Part shown: piece after piece, positions 8,249 to 17,278 of the stretch
Position numbering within the stretch: the first letter of the stretch is position 1
How the letters are laid out: every line of letters starts with the position of its first letter
Source: JABDIY01 sp963803845
GTDB taxonomy: Bacteria; Actinomycetota; Acidimicrobiia; Acidimicrobiales; SZUA-35
DNA: 64,000 nucleotides
Assembly: GCA_963803845.1 (NCBI GenBank)
Contig: CAWDNZ010000004.1
Span: 744,001-808,000, forward strand
Direction: 5' to 3'
Translations under genes and position numbers: made by a program
The notes under the pieces: generated by a model
Seen by the model: only the letters and a program-made list of their open reading frames with translations
The model's database searches: none
What the model was told of the DNA's origin: nothing

Positions 8249-9145
8249 ATGACTGCAATAGATGACCTTCGAGACCAGCTGGCTCAGGGAAACACGGTCC
8301 TCATCGACGGCGGGACCGGAACAGAGATCGAGGCTCAAGGCGGAGCGATGGTGCAGGGTGCCTGGTGCGGCGCCGCCGCGCTCACCCATCCCGCAATTGT
8401 TCAGAGTGTCCACGAGCAGTACCTCCGGCTTGGTGCGAAGGTGATCATCGCCAACAACTACGCCACCTCCCGCCACGTCCTCGCCCAAGCTGGCTGGGAA
8501 GGGCAATTCGAAGAGTTGAACCGCGCCGGGATCGAATTGGCGCTCGCCGCTCGCGCCACGGTGGGCGCCGCCAACGCCGTTGTTGCAGGGTCGCTCTCCA
8601 CCACAACCCAGGGCGGCGAGCAACCTCCTCTGGGAGTGTTGTTGGCCAACCTGAGCGAGGGGGCCCAGATCCAGGCCGACGCCGGCGCCGAACTTCTGAT
8701 TCTCGAAATGATGGGCTCGATCGAACTCACCAAAATCGCTCTCACGGCCGCCGTAGGGACGGGCCTTCCGGTGTGGCTGGGGTGGAGCTGCGAGGAGCGA
8801 AACGGTGTCCCTTGGCTCCACTACGGAGGCGAGACACTCGATGACGCCATGCGCTGGGGATGGGGAGCGCCGATTGAACTTATGGCGATCATGCACACCG
8901 AGACCAGCGAGTGTGACGCCTGTCTAGAGGTAATCCGACGGCACTGGGACGGGCCGGTTGGCGTCTACGCCCACACCGGCAAGTGGGAGCCCCCAAATTG
9001 GATCTTCGAGAATACGATCTCGCCTGACGACTATGCGGCGGCCGCCCGCAGGTGGATCGCTAGCGGTGTTCAGGTTGTCGGTGGTTGCTGCGGGATCGGT
9101 CCCGCCCACATCAAGGAGTTGGCAAAGGGTCTCACAGCGCCTTGA
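8249..9145 (+). CDS. Homocysteine S-methyltransferase family protein
   Basis: A 298-residue protein with the family's start VLIDGGTGTEIEAQGGAM, a conserved ALTHPAIVQSVHEQYLRLGA, and the C-terminal zinc-binding GGCCGIGPAHIKEL, whose paired Cys are two of the three zinc ligands. Members methylate homocysteine from S-methylmethionine, betaine or related donors in methionine recycling; MetH carries the same domain. At this length it is a stand-alone enzyme. The region around residues 170-230 (WLHYGGETLDDAMRWGWG) is not typical of well-studied members, so the donor is unknown. It is divergent from dnaX and its last 14 bases overlap the convergent thiolase gene. Confidence 0.88.
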   Translation: MTAIDDLRDQLAQGNTVLIDGGTGTEIEAQGGAMVQGAWCGAAALTHPAIVQSVHEQYLRLGAKVIIANNYATSRHVLAQAGWEGQFEELNRAGIELALAARATVGAANAVVAGSLSTTTQGGEQPPLGVLLANLSEGAQIQADAGAELLILEMMGSIELTKIALTAAVGTGLPVWLGWSCEERNGVPWLHYGGETLDDAMRWGWGAPIELMAIMHTETSECDACLEVIRRHWDGPVGVYAHTGKWEPPNWIFENTISPDDYAAAARRWIASGVQVVGGCCGIGPAHIKELAKGLTAP

Positions 9146-10313
9146 AGATGATGGCGTCGCCCTGACCGCCACCACCGCACAACGCAGCTGCCCCGTAGTC
9201 CACGCCGCGCCGCCGCATCTCCATCAGGAGGGTCAGTGCCAACCGGTTACCCGAGGCCCCGATGGGATGCCCGAGAGCGATAGCACCGCCATTCACATTC
9301 ACGACGTCGGAGTTGATGCCCAGGTCATCCATGCTGGCAACGGCAACGGCCGCGAAGGCCTCATTGATCTCATAAAGCCCAAGATCGTCAACCGCCAAAT
9401 CCGCGCGGTCCAGTGCTTGCACGATCGCTCGGGACGGCTGGCTGAGCAGTGACGTGTCCGGTCCTGCTACCTGGCCAATCGCAACAATCTCACCCAATGG
9501 AGCGAGGCCGAGCTCTTCAGCCTTCGCAGCGCTCATAATGATCGTGGCCGACGCCCCATCGGAGATCTGAGAAGCGTTCCCGGCGGTGATGTTTCCGCTC
9601 TTGTCAAAGGCCGGCCGGAGCTGTGCCAATGACTCCGCAGTTGTGCCGGGACGAACTCCCTCATCCTCTTCCACCATTACTGGATCGCCTTTGCGCTGAG
9701 GAACCGAGACCGGCACGATCTCTTCGGCAAACCGTCCTTCCTTGATGGCCGCGGCGGCTCGTTCGTGTGACATGGCCGACAGCTCATCCTGCGGCTCACG
9801 GGCCAGACCTGCGGTTGCTGCATGCTTTTCGGTCCCCGCTCCCATGGCACAGGCGTCAAATGCGCAGAACAAACCGTCATACATCATGGAATCCACCACG
9901 GTCTTGTCGCCGGCTCGGTAGCCAGCCCGCGCCCCGGGCAGCAAGTAGGGGGCATTGGTCATGGACTCCATCCCTCCGGCCACCACGATCTCCGCCTGAC
10001 CGCTCTGGATCATCAGGTCGGCCAGCATGATCGCATTCAGCCCGGAGAGACACACTTTGTTGATGGTGGTACTGGGCACGGTCATGGGAATTCCGGCATT
10101 AACCGCCGCTTGTCGAGCGGTGATTTGGCCGGCCCCTGCCTGCAGGACCTGTCCCATGATGACGTAGTCCACCTTGTCCGGAGCCACACCCGCCCGCTCC
10201 AGAGCGGCCTTGATCGCAAAGCCACCCAGATCGGTGGCGGAGAGACTGGCGAAGGCACCAGACAGCTTTCCGATAGGCGTGCGAGCACCTGCGACGACAA
10301 CTGATCCGGCCAT
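9132..10313 (-). CDS. Thiolase, acetyl-CoA acetyltransferase type
   Basis: A 393-residue thiolase. The acylated Cys lies in TINKVCLSGLNAIML, the His in ALGHPIGASGNRLAL and the second Cys in LCGGGGQGDA, all near the C-terminus as expected. MSHERAAAAIKEGRFAEEIV and NASQISDGASA are also standard. It probably condenses two acetyl-CoA or cleaves acetoacetyl-CoA. With the crotonyl-CoA carboxylase/reductase gene about 2 kb away it could feed C4-acyl-CoA metabolism, but the genes are not in one operon. The stop overlaps the end of the methyltransferase gene by 14 bases. Confidence 0.93.
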   Translation of the reverse strand: MAGSVVVAGARTPIGKLSGAFASLSATDLGGFAIKAALERAGVAPDKVDYVIMGQVLQAGAGQITARQAAVNAGIPMTVPSTTINKVCLSGLNAIMLADLMIQSGQAEIVVAGGMESMTNAPYLLPGARAGYRAGDKTVVDSMMYDGLFCAFDACAMGAGTEKHAATAGLAREPQDELSAMSHERAAAAIKEGRFAEEIVPVSVPQRKGDPVMVEEDEGVRPGTTAESLAQLRPAFDKSGNITAGNASQISDGASATIIMSAAKAEELGLAPLGEIVAIGQVAGPDTSLLSQPSRAIVQALDRADLAVDDLGLYEINEAFAAVAVASMDDLGINSDVVNVNGGAIALGHPIGASGNRLALTLLMEMRRRGVDYGAAALCGGGGQGDAIIFKAL

Positions 10314-10420
10314 GATTGATCTACCTCGGCTACGTAAAGAGCGCTGACGGATTGTCCGCCAACGCTCTTCAGACTATGAGTTGTGTTGAGGTGCAACAAA
10401 TGCACCCAACGATCAGAGGG

Positions 10421-12001
10421 CTACAGGTCGTCGCCCCGAGCGCTGTCTACGGCTCGCTGCATCGCCTCACGAACCAGTTTGGCCAGGGGGTCCTCATCGG
10501 CCAAGACCTTCTCGGGGGCATCGTGGGCGGGGTGTGAGCCCTTACCGCTCAGTGCAGCTGGTACAGCATCAACGGCTTCGGCGGGGCCCGCCATGGCATC
10601 AGCCATCAGGTCACCCGAATCGTCGGGCACCTCTACCGAATCCAGGGGTGAGCTGTCATCGGCGGGCATCGTGGAGATGCTGTCTTCAATAATGACACCA
10701 TCCACGTGATCCAGCTCGTCCTCAGCCTCAACAGCGTCAACAGCGTCCTCAGCGTCCTCAGCCTCAACAGCGTCCTCAGCGTCCTCAGCCTCAACAGCGT
10801 CCTCAGCCTCAACAGCGTCCTCAGCGTCATCAGCTTGCTCGCCCTCGAGCGCCTCGATCTCTGCTTCGAGTTCGGCCAGCTCGCGAGCCTCGACCTCTTC
10901 AGGGGTCTCCTCGCTGTCAGCGGCTTCCTCGACGTCGGACTCAGCGTCCTCGGAAGCCTCAGCGTCCTCGGCCTCGCTCAAGTCGTCGACATCGTCCTCC
11001 GCCGACTCTTGCGTTTCGATAATCGCGACGTCTGGTTCGCCAACAGCGTCGTCACCGTCGACGCTCTCGTCACCGCTATCGGGGGCTGCGTCTGGGTTTT
11101 CGTAGAACTGGGGCTCGAAGACCTCATCGAGGGAGTTGGCGAATGGTGATGCCTTGCCACCGCTCGTGAGAGCCCGTGTGGCTCGATCATGGGCCTCGCC
11201 AAGAACCTCGTCGGCTTCAACAAGTTCCAACTCAGGGAGGGCGTCGGCGTCGAGCTTGTCGAGAGCCGCAGTGAGTTCGGCCTGCGCCGAAACCAGACGG
11301 TCCCGGCTGGACTGTTCGGTGAGCTGCAGGATTCGCATCCGCTTCTCGGCGGTCTCCATATCGCTCCGCACCTTCACCCGGACGATCTCATCGGCCTCGT
11401 GACGGATGAACTCGGCCTGACTACGGGCTTCGGCCAACAGATCGGCGACCTCAGACTTGGCTGCGGTGAGCGCTTCTTTCGCCTCGGCCCGGTCTTTCAA
11501 CGTGGCTTCGCGAATTTCTTCTAGTTCTTTGTCCAGATTGGCTCGAGCTTCTTCGAGGTCGGCCTTCATCTGTTCGGTCTCGGCCTCGGCTTCGGACCGA
11601 ATCCGGTCCGCCTCAACTTTGGCCTCATCCAGAAGCCCGGTGGCCTCGGCGCGAATGGCGTCGGCTTCCTCCTCGGCAGATCCCTTGATGGTGTCTGCTG
11701 ATTCCTCCGCCGATCGCAGCAGGCCTGCAATGCGATCACCGAGTTCGTTGAACTTGTCGGAGTCAATTTCCGACGCAGTGGAGAGCGAGGGTGGCACTGG
11801 CATCTGGGCAGCGGCGGCAATCGCTGCTTCCTTCGAACGCCTCGCCTCGTCGGCAGCCGCCTTCGCAGTCGCCACTTCCTTTTGCAGCTCGCGCATGTCG
11901 GTGGCGACGCGCTTCAGAAAAGCGGTCACCTCGTGTTTGTTCGAACCGAACAACGACTGCTTGAACTCTTGGGCTTCAAGTTGATCAGGGCTAAGTGCCA
12001 C
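10421..12001 (-). CDS. DivIVA-domain coiled-coil protein with acidic repeat tail
   Basis: With the GTG at 12001 the protein has 526 residues and begins right at the DivIVA domain: LSPDQLEAQEFKQSLFGSNK then EVTAFLKRVATDMREL. A long coiled coil follows (about residues 40-280), then a strongly acidic, low-complexity stretch with EDAVEAEDAED repeats, and a short C-terminal segment (KLVREAMQRAVDSARGDD). The start is chosen because GAGGAGG sits 8 bases before it; the longer frame back to 12037 has no such site. DivIVA/Wag31 proteins mark poles and septa and organise growth in actinobacteria. At 526 residues it is longer than Wag31, so it may be a paralogue or scaffold. It is divergent from ccr across 116 bases. 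Confidence 0.85.
   Translation of the reverse strand: MALSPDQLEAQEFKQSLFGSNKHEVTAFLKRVATDMRELQKEVATAKAAADEARRSKEAAIAAAAQMPVPPSLSTASEIDSDKFNELGDRIAGLLRSAEESADTIKGSAEEEADAIRAEATGLLDEAKVEADRIRSEAEAETEQMKADLEEARANLDKELEEIREATLKDRAEAKEALTAAKSEVADLLAEARSQAEFIRHEADEIVRVKVRSDMETAEKRMRILQLTEQSSRDRLVSAQAELTAALDKLDADALPELELVEADEVLGEAHDRATRALTSGGKASPFANSLDEVFEPQFYENPDAAPDSGDESVDGDDAVGEPDVAIIETQESAEDDVDDLSEAEDAEASEDAESDVEEAADSEETPEEVEARELAELEAEIEALEGEQADDAEDAVEAEDAVEAEDAEDAVEAEDAEDAVDAVEAEDELDHVDGVIIEDSISTMPADDSSPLDSVEVPDDSGDLMADAMAGPAEAVDAVPAALSGKGSHPAHDAPEKVLADEDPLAKLVREAMQRAVDSARGDDL
10718..10829 (-). repeat. Low-complexity repeat coding EDAVEAED-type units
   Basis: On the plus strand, GTCCTCAGCGTCCTCAGCCT and near variants recur many times, alternating CTCAGC, CTCAACAGC and GTCCTC. 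In the DivIVA-type protein this encodes alternating EDA, VEA and DAVDA units. Such runs arise and change by slippage. Confidence 0.85.
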
Positions 12002-12009
12002 GGCGAAAT

Positions 12010-12016
12010 CCTCCTC
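12010..12016 (-). promoter_or_regulatory. Ribosome-binding site fixing the DivIVA-type start
   Basis: GAGGAGG on the minus strand, 8 bases before GTG 12001. It falls inside the longer alternative reading frame and is the reason for choosing the shorter start. Confidence 0.6.
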
Positions 12017-12117
12017 GCTCAACATACTGTTCGGCACTGGGTGCAGGCTTGTAAGTAATTTCTTGGGAAAGCCATTCAGTTTTGGGCTGGTGACCGTTAC
12101 CCGCTACCTTCGCGCCC

Positions 12118-13449
12118 ATGAGGCAGATCCAAGAAGCCATTGTTGCTGACGCCAGTGCGGATGAGTTGGCAGCCTTGCCGATTCCCGAGACGTATCGAGC
12201 GGCGTTCGTCCGGCGCAGCGACGCCGAAATGTTTGCGGGCCGAGAGTCGTGGGAGAAAGATCCAAGAGAGTCCATCCAGATCGATCACGTCCCGGTTCCC
12301 GAACTTGCACCCGACGAGGCGCTGGTCGCAGTCATGGCGTCATCAATCAATTTCAATACCGTGTGGACCTCGATTTTTGAACCCCTGTCCACCTTCGGCT
12401 TCCTCGACCGTCTTGGCAAAGAGAGCGTATGGGGCGCCCGCCACACGCTGGATTACCACGTGATCGGTAGCGACGGCGCCGGTGTAGTACTACGCACTGG
12501 CAGCGGCGTAAGAAACTGGAAAACCGGCGACAAGGTGAACATCCACTGCAACTACGTCGACGACCAGGACCCCACCTCCCACGACGACTCGATGATGGCC
12601 GCCAACCAACGCATCTGGGGGTTCGAGACCAACTTTGGTGGACTGGCCGACCTCACCGTCGTGAAGGCCAACCAGCTCATGCCCAAACCCAGCCACCTCA
12701 CCTGGGAGGAGAGCGCAGTGAACGCCCTCTGCGGCAGCACGGCGTTCCGGATGCTGGTGTCCAACAACGCCTCGGCAATGAAACAGGGCGACGTGGTTTT
12801 GATCTGGGGGGCAACCGGTGGCCTGGGCGGGTATGCGGTCCAGTTGGTGCTGAACGGTGGAGGGGTCCCGGTAGGAGTGGTCTCATCGCCAGAGAAGGCC
12901 GAACTTCTGAAGAAGATCGGCTGCGAAGCCGTCATTGATCGCAAGGCGGAGAACTACCAGTTCTGGTCCGACCCCCACACCCAGGACGAGAGCGAGTGGC
13001 GCCGATTCGGCAAGAAGATCCGGGAATTGGTGGGTGAGGATCCCAACATCATCTTCGAGCACCCAGGCCGGCAAACCATGGGGGCCTCGGTTTTCGTGTG
13101 CCGACGCGGCGGTGCAATCGTTACATGTGCGGCGACGTCGGGGTACATGATCGAGTACGACAACCGCCACTTGTGGATGAAGCTCAAGCGGATCGTTTCC
13201 AGCCATTTCGCCAACTACCAGGAGGCGTGGTCCATGAATCGGCTGATAGATCGAGGCGCCATACAGCCCATTCTGTCGGAGGTGTTTGCGCTGGAAGATG
13301 TTGGGGAGGCCACCCGGCAGGTCCACCAAAACCGCCATGAGGGCAAACTGGGCGTCCTCTGTCTGGCGCCTGAGGAAGGCCTGGGCATCCAAGACCCAGA
13401 AAAGCGAGCCCGCATAGGCGAGGACAAAATCAGGATGTTCCGGCGCTAG
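12118..13449 (+). CDS. ccr: Crotonyl-CoA carboxylase/reductase
   Basis: A 443-residue medium-chain reductase. It shows the features that separate Ccr from plain enoyl reductases: SSINFNTVWTSIFEP with Asn80, RIWGFETNFGG with Phe169 and Glu170, and SSHFANYQEAW with His363. These correspond to the CO2-binding residues Asn81, Phe170, Glu171 and His365 described for the Kitasatospora enzyme. The NADPH fold carries IWGATGGLGGYAVQL. It reductively carboxylates crotonyl-CoA to ethylmalonyl-CoA, for the ethylmalonyl-CoA pathway or to supply extender units. No mutase or other pathway gene is adjacent. The ATG at 12118 gives RQIQEAIVADASADELAAL, the usual N-terminus. Confidence 0.96.
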   Translation: MRQIQEAIVADASADELAALPIPETYRAAFVRRSDAEMFAGRESWEKDPRESIQIDHVPVPELAPDEALVAVMASSINFNTVWTSIFEPLSTFGFLDRLGKESVWGARHTLDYHVIGSDGAGVVLRTGSGVRNWKTGDKVNIHCNYVDDQDPTSHDDSMMAANQRIWGFETNFGGLADLTVVKANQLMPKPSHLTWEESAVNALCGSTAFRMLVSNNASAMKQGDVVLIWGATGGLGGYAVQLVLNGGGVPVGVVSSPEKAELLKKIGCEAVIDRKAENYQFWSDPHTQDESEWRRFGKKIRELVGEDPNIIFEHPGRQTMGASVFVCRRGGAIVTCAATSGYMIEYDNRHLWMKLKRIVSSHFANYQEAWSMNRLIDRGAIQPILSEVFALEDVGEATRQVHQNRHEGKLGVLCLAPEEGLGIQDPEKRARIGEDKIRMFRR

Positions 13450-13464
13450 CGCACCCAGTTGAGA

Positions 13465-15672
13465 CTAGAACGGCTCGCCGGGGATGAGTGTGGCCCGGTG
13501 CCACAGGAGATGGGCGTCGTCCAGCTCCACCGGTTTGGACAGCAGGTACCCCTGGGCGTAGTCAGCACCCAGCTGATGGAGATGTTCCAGCTGTTCAACC
13601 GTCTCCACCCCCTCGGCTACAACAGTGAGCCCGAGCGATTCGGCCAAGGTGACCGACGCCGAAACGATGGCGGTGTCTTCCCTATTGCTGCCGAGCCCAT
13701 CCACAAATGACCGATCGATCTTGAGGGTATGGGCCATGGAGAAGCGCCGGAGGTAATCGAGCGTGGCGTAGCCGATCCCGAAATCGTCGATGCTGAGATG
13801 GCAGCCCAGATCCGCAAGTGCTACCAGCGCCTGCGACGCCCGTTCCAAATCCTCCACTTTCATGGATTCAGTAACCTCGAACCCTACGGACCGGGGGTCG
13901 ATCTGGAAGTACTCCAGCGCCTCGTTGACAGTGGGTAAGAGCGAGGGATGGGAGAGCTGTCGAGCCGACAAGTTGACCGAGATCTGCGGGCGGCCACCGG
14001 CTAGACGGTCGGGCCAGTCGGCGATTTGGCGGCAAGCCTCTTTGATCACCCAGTTGCCGATGTCGATGATGAGGCCAGAATCTTCGGCGATTTCGATGAA
14101 CAATGCAGGGGGCAGCACACCGTGACCGGGCCGGTCCCACCGGATCAATGCCTCAGCACCCATCATCGATCCGGTGGCAACTTCGATGATCGGCTGGTAG
14201 ACGAGGAACAGTTCATCACCCTCGATCGCCTCCCGAAGTGCCCGTTCCAGCTCATGGCGGGCGGCGAGCTGCTTTCGGAGTTCGGCGTCGAAGACACTCA
14301 CTTGGTCTCGACCAGCCTCGTGGGCAACGTCGACGGCCGACTCGGCGTTGGCGATGACGTCGGCAGCATCGAGGGTGTCATCGCCGTGGAGCATGACTAT
14401 CCCCACCGATGCTGTTACCTGCAATGATTCCTGCTCGTCGATATCGATCGGTGCCACCACCGCCTGGCGTAGAAGATCAGCAGTGGCGAAGGCGTCGGCC
14501 TCGTCTTTGCGACCGGGGCACACAACGAGGAACTGATCGGGACCAACTCGACCGATGGTGTCTCCAACGTGCAACTCCGAGCGGAGGCGCTGGGCGGTCT
14601 GGGTGAGCACGACGTCGCCAACGATCGCACCACGCCGTTCATTGATGGTTTTGAAACGATCGAGATCCACCAGAACAACGGCAAGAACTTCGTTGCCCCT
14701 AGGGCCTGCCCATTTGGCCGAATCGATGAGCTGCTCGAGACGATCGGTCATGAGATCACGGTTGGGGAGGCCGGTGAGTGGGTCGTGCAAGGCCCTCAAG
14801 GCCAAGTCGGCTTCGCGCCTACTGCGTTCCATCGCCACCACGGCGAGACGGGCCACAGAGGCAAGGAGTTGCTGCTCGGCACCGGCAGGGGCGCTGGTGG
14901 TGGAGTGGGCCACGGCAACCGCCCCCAGGACTTCTCCATCGCTGCGGAGCATCGGAGTCAGCCAGAGAGCAGCGGTTCCGTCGTTTTGGAACTCCAGGGC
15001 CAAGTCGAGAGGTAAGGAGGCGACGGGAACATTTTGGGTGATCGAGAGGTCACCATTGCCCCGGACGTGCTGGAAGAATCTGGTGAGGAGCGACGGTTTG
15101 AGACCGGCGGTGCGCACTAGATCGAACTTGGCTGACGTTGGTTCATGGGCATAGGCCAGGGCCATTACTACCCGCCCGTCAGGGATGAACTGTTCAGCCC
15201 TCTCGGCGAGGTGCACCACGACCTCGTCAAGAGATCCCGGGTGCGCCAATGCCTCGAAGAGTTCGGTGGAGTCGAACCGATCCGCCAGTACCGGACTCTC
15301 TTCGGGTTTGTCGAGGCGGCGGAACATGGAGAGGTAGAGGGGCCAGCCGTCGCTGATGGAAGGCACAGCCAGGAACGTGGCCTGGACTCGGACCGACTCG
15401 CCGTCTGCCACCCGCAAGCGCATCGGTAGCACCGCCTGTTTCCCCTGTTCCACGAGGCGGGCTACGGCGTCCATCTGCTCAGGTGGGGTAGAAGGATCGA
15501 AAATGGTGTCCGGCGGCTGACCCAAAAGGCTCGTGGTGCTGTGACCGACCATATGGGCCAGCCCCTCACTTACATACACCACGTGCGCACTGTTGGCTGC
15601 CGGATCAACAGCCGAAACCATGACTCCGTCGATCGAGGCGGTGAGCGGGGATTGAGAAGATTGGGCCAACAC
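13465..15672 (-). CDS. PAS-GAF-GGDEF-EAL signalling protein, degenerate GGDEF
   Basis: About 735 residues. Order: PAS near the N-terminus (HVVYVSEGLAHMVGHS), GAF-like middle, GGDEF domain (LHDPLTGLPNRDLMTDRLEQ) and EAL domain. The GGDEF signature is GPDQF in IGRVGPDQFLVV, so the cyclase site is probably inactive or only binds GTP. The EAL domain looks intact: EALIRW, NLSARQL, DDFGIGYATL, LKIDRSFV and AEGVET. It is probably a c-di-GMP phosphodiesterase controlled by its sensor domains. The frame extends upstream to a TTG at 15765 that would overlap xseA; the GTG at 15672 is used here but lacks a good ribosome-binding site, so the start is unsure. Confidence 0.88.
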   Translation of the reverse strand: MLAQSSQSPLTASIDGVMVSAVDPAANSAHVVYVSEGLAHMVGHSTTSLLGQPPDTIFDPSTPPEQMDAVARLVEQGKQAVLPMRLRVADGESVRVQATFLAVPSISDGWPLYLSMFRRLDKPEESPVLADRFDSTELFEALAHPGSLDEVVVHLAERAEQFIPDGRVVMALAYAHEPTSAKFDLVRTAGLKPSLLTRFFQHVRGNGDLSITQNVPVASLPLDLALEFQNDGTAALWLTPMLRSDGEVLGAVAVAHSTTSAPAGAEQQLLASVARLAVVAMERSRREADLALRALHDPLTGLPNRDLMTDRLEQLIDSAKWAGPRGNEVLAVVLVDLDRFKTINERRGAIVGDVVLTQTAQRLRSELHVGDTIGRVGPDQFLVVCPGRKDEADAFATADLLRQAVVAPIDIDEQESLQVTASVGIVMLHGDDTLDAADVIANAESAVDVAHEAGRDQVSVFDAELRKQLAARHELERALREAIEGDELFLVYQPIIEVATGSMMGAEALIRWDRPGHGVLPPALFIEIAEDSGLIIDIGNWVIKEACRQIADWPDRLAGGRPQISVNLSARQLSHPSLLPTVNEALEYFQIDPRSVGFEVTESMKVEDLERASQALVALADLGCHLSIDDFGIGYATLDYLRRFSMAHTLKIDRSFVDGLGSNREDTAIVSASVTLAESLGLTVVAEGVETVEQLEHLHQLGADYAQGYLLSKPVELDDAHLLWHRATLIPGEPF

Positions 15673-15749
15673 TGGCGCCAGACTAATCGCCTCCGCGGCC
15701 TCAAGCTGTGAAAGGGCATGAGAAGTGCGGCCGCTACCCTCAGGGGGCA

Positions 15750-17033
15750 GTGAAAGCTTCCGCAATCGGAGACCCGCTCAGCGTTGCAGAGGTCTGCGAT
15801 GGGATCAGCGAGGCTCTGCTCCAACACTTCGGTACCGAGGTCTGGGTACGCGGTGCCATCTCCGGACTCAACCGCTCCGCAAATGGCCACGTGTACTTCA
15901 CGCTGGTTGACCCCGAGGAAATCGGTGGCCGTCCCACGGCCGTTCTCAGCGTTGCGCTGTTCGCCCGGGCCAAGGCGCAGGTGAATGCCATCCTCAAGCG
16001 AACCGGCGCCATGCGCATGGAGGACGGAATCGAAGTATCGATCGCCGGGTCCGTAGAACACTACGCATCTGGCGGCCGAGTCCAACTGATCATGTCAATG
16101 ATCGATCCCAGCTACACGATCGGCCAGTTGGCGGCCAACAAGGCGGCTGTGCTGCGCCGCCTGGCCGACGACGGTCTCCTGGATCGGAACAAACAGCTCG
16201 GGCTGCCGGTTCTGCCGTTGCGGATTGCCCTGGTCACCAGCGGGGGAAGCGCTGCCGAGGCCGACTTCATGCACGAGTTGGCCGAGAGCGGGATCTCCTT
16301 CTCTGTCACCTTGTTGGACGTGAGAGTGCAGGGTCTGGAGGCTCCGCCCACGATCGTGAGCGCACTCGAATCCGTCCAGCCCGGTCAGTTTGACCTGATC
16401 GCATTGGTGCGAGGCGGCGGAGCCAAAACCGATCTGGTGGCCTTTGACGACTTCGGTGTTGCCGCTGCCATCGCAAGATGCCCCACACCGGTAGTAGTTG
16501 GCGTTGGCCACGAAGTTGATCGTTCGATCGCCGACGAGACGGCCGCAATCAGCACCAAGACTCCAACGGCGGCAGCAGGGTGGATACTTCAGCAAGTGCT
16601 GGCCTTCGATCAGAGGGTGGAGTCGGCTGCCGAGCGCCTGGCGATGGCGGCGCGCGGCCAACTGTTCACCAGTTCTCAGAACCTCAGCCTGCGTCAGCAA
16701 CGCCTCGTTGGTGCGGCGACCACCGCAACTACCACCGCCGACCGTCAACTGGAGCGGTCCGTGTTCCGCCTCGGATCCATAACCCGTCGGCGTACCACGG
16801 CCGCCGCCCACCAGCTGGAGATGCAGGACCTGCGGCGGAAGGCGCTCGACCCGGCACTTGTCATGGCGCGTGGCTGGTCTCTCACCCGAACGAGCAGCGG
16901 CGACTTGGTGCGGTCCGTTGCTCAGATCACCAACGGCGATCAACTTCTCACACAGCTCCTCGACGGGGAACTTGTCAGCACCGCGACAGCCGTTACCGAA
17001 CCAGATCCGAACAACGAGGAGAGCCGCCTGTGA
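15750..17033 (+). CDS. xseA: Exodeoxyribonuclease VII large subunit
   Basis: A 427-residue protein. The OB-fold at the N-terminus is clear (PLSVAEVCDGISEALLQHFG, VWVRGAISGLNRSANGHVYF), followed by the catalytic part (PLRIALVTSGGSAAEADF, LIALVRGGGAKTDLVAFDD, VVVGVGHEVDRSIADETA) and a C-terminal coiled region. With XseB it degrades single-stranded DNA in both directions in mismatch repair and damage tolerance. Start GTG 15750 follows CAGGGGGC and fits the family N-terminus; the frame extends further upstream to 15708. The last bases overlap the xseB start. Confidence 0.95.
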   Translation: MKASAIGDPLSVAEVCDGISEALLQHFGTEVWVRGAISGLNRSANGHVYFTLVDPEEIGGRPTAVLSVALFARAKAQVNAILKRTGAMRMEDGIEVSIAGSVEHYASGGRVQLIMSMIDPSYTIGQLAANKAAVLRRLADDGLLDRNKQLGLPVLPLRIALVTSGGSAAEADFMHELAESGISFSVTLLDVRVQGLEAPPTIVSALESVQPGQFDLIALVRGGGAKTDLVAFDDFGVAAAIARCPTPVVVGVGHEVDRSIADETAAISTKTPTAAAGWILQQVLAFDQRVESAAERLAMAARGQLFTSSQNLSLRQQRLVGAATTATTTADRQLERSVFRLGSITRRRTTAAAHQLEMQDLRRKALDPALVMARGWSLTRTSSGDLVRSVAQITNGDQLLTQLLDGELVSTATAVTEPDPNNEESRL

Positions 17034-17278
17034 ACCCTTCCCTGTCTGGCGGACACGATGGTGAGTCGATCTCCTATGCCGGCGCAATCGTTGAGGTAGA
17101 ACAAATCCTGGCCGAATTGGAAGGCAGTGATATCGACGTCGACATATTGGCGGAACGGGTGAAACGGGCCTCCCACCTGCTACATCTCTGCCGGGAACGG
17201 CTCAGCGTCGTCCAGGTGGACGTCGAAGAACTGATTACCGGCCTCGAGGAATCTGGCGGATCGTCGACGGATGAATAA
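17030..17278 (+). CDS. xseB: Exodeoxyribonuclease VII small subunit
   Basis: An 82-residue helical protein: ISYAGAIVEVEQILAELEGS, DIDVDILAERVKRASHLLHL, then CRERLSVVQVDVEELI. This matches the small XseB subunit in pattern and length. It starts at a GTG overlapping the xseA stop (GTGA), which is the standard coupling. It ends 8 bases into the following polyprenyl synthase gene. XseB subunits bind the long XseA helices. Confidence 0.92.
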   Translation: MNPSLSGGHDGESISYAGAIVEVEQILAELEGSDIDVDILAERVKRASHLLHLCRERLSVVQVDVEELITGLEESGGSSTDE

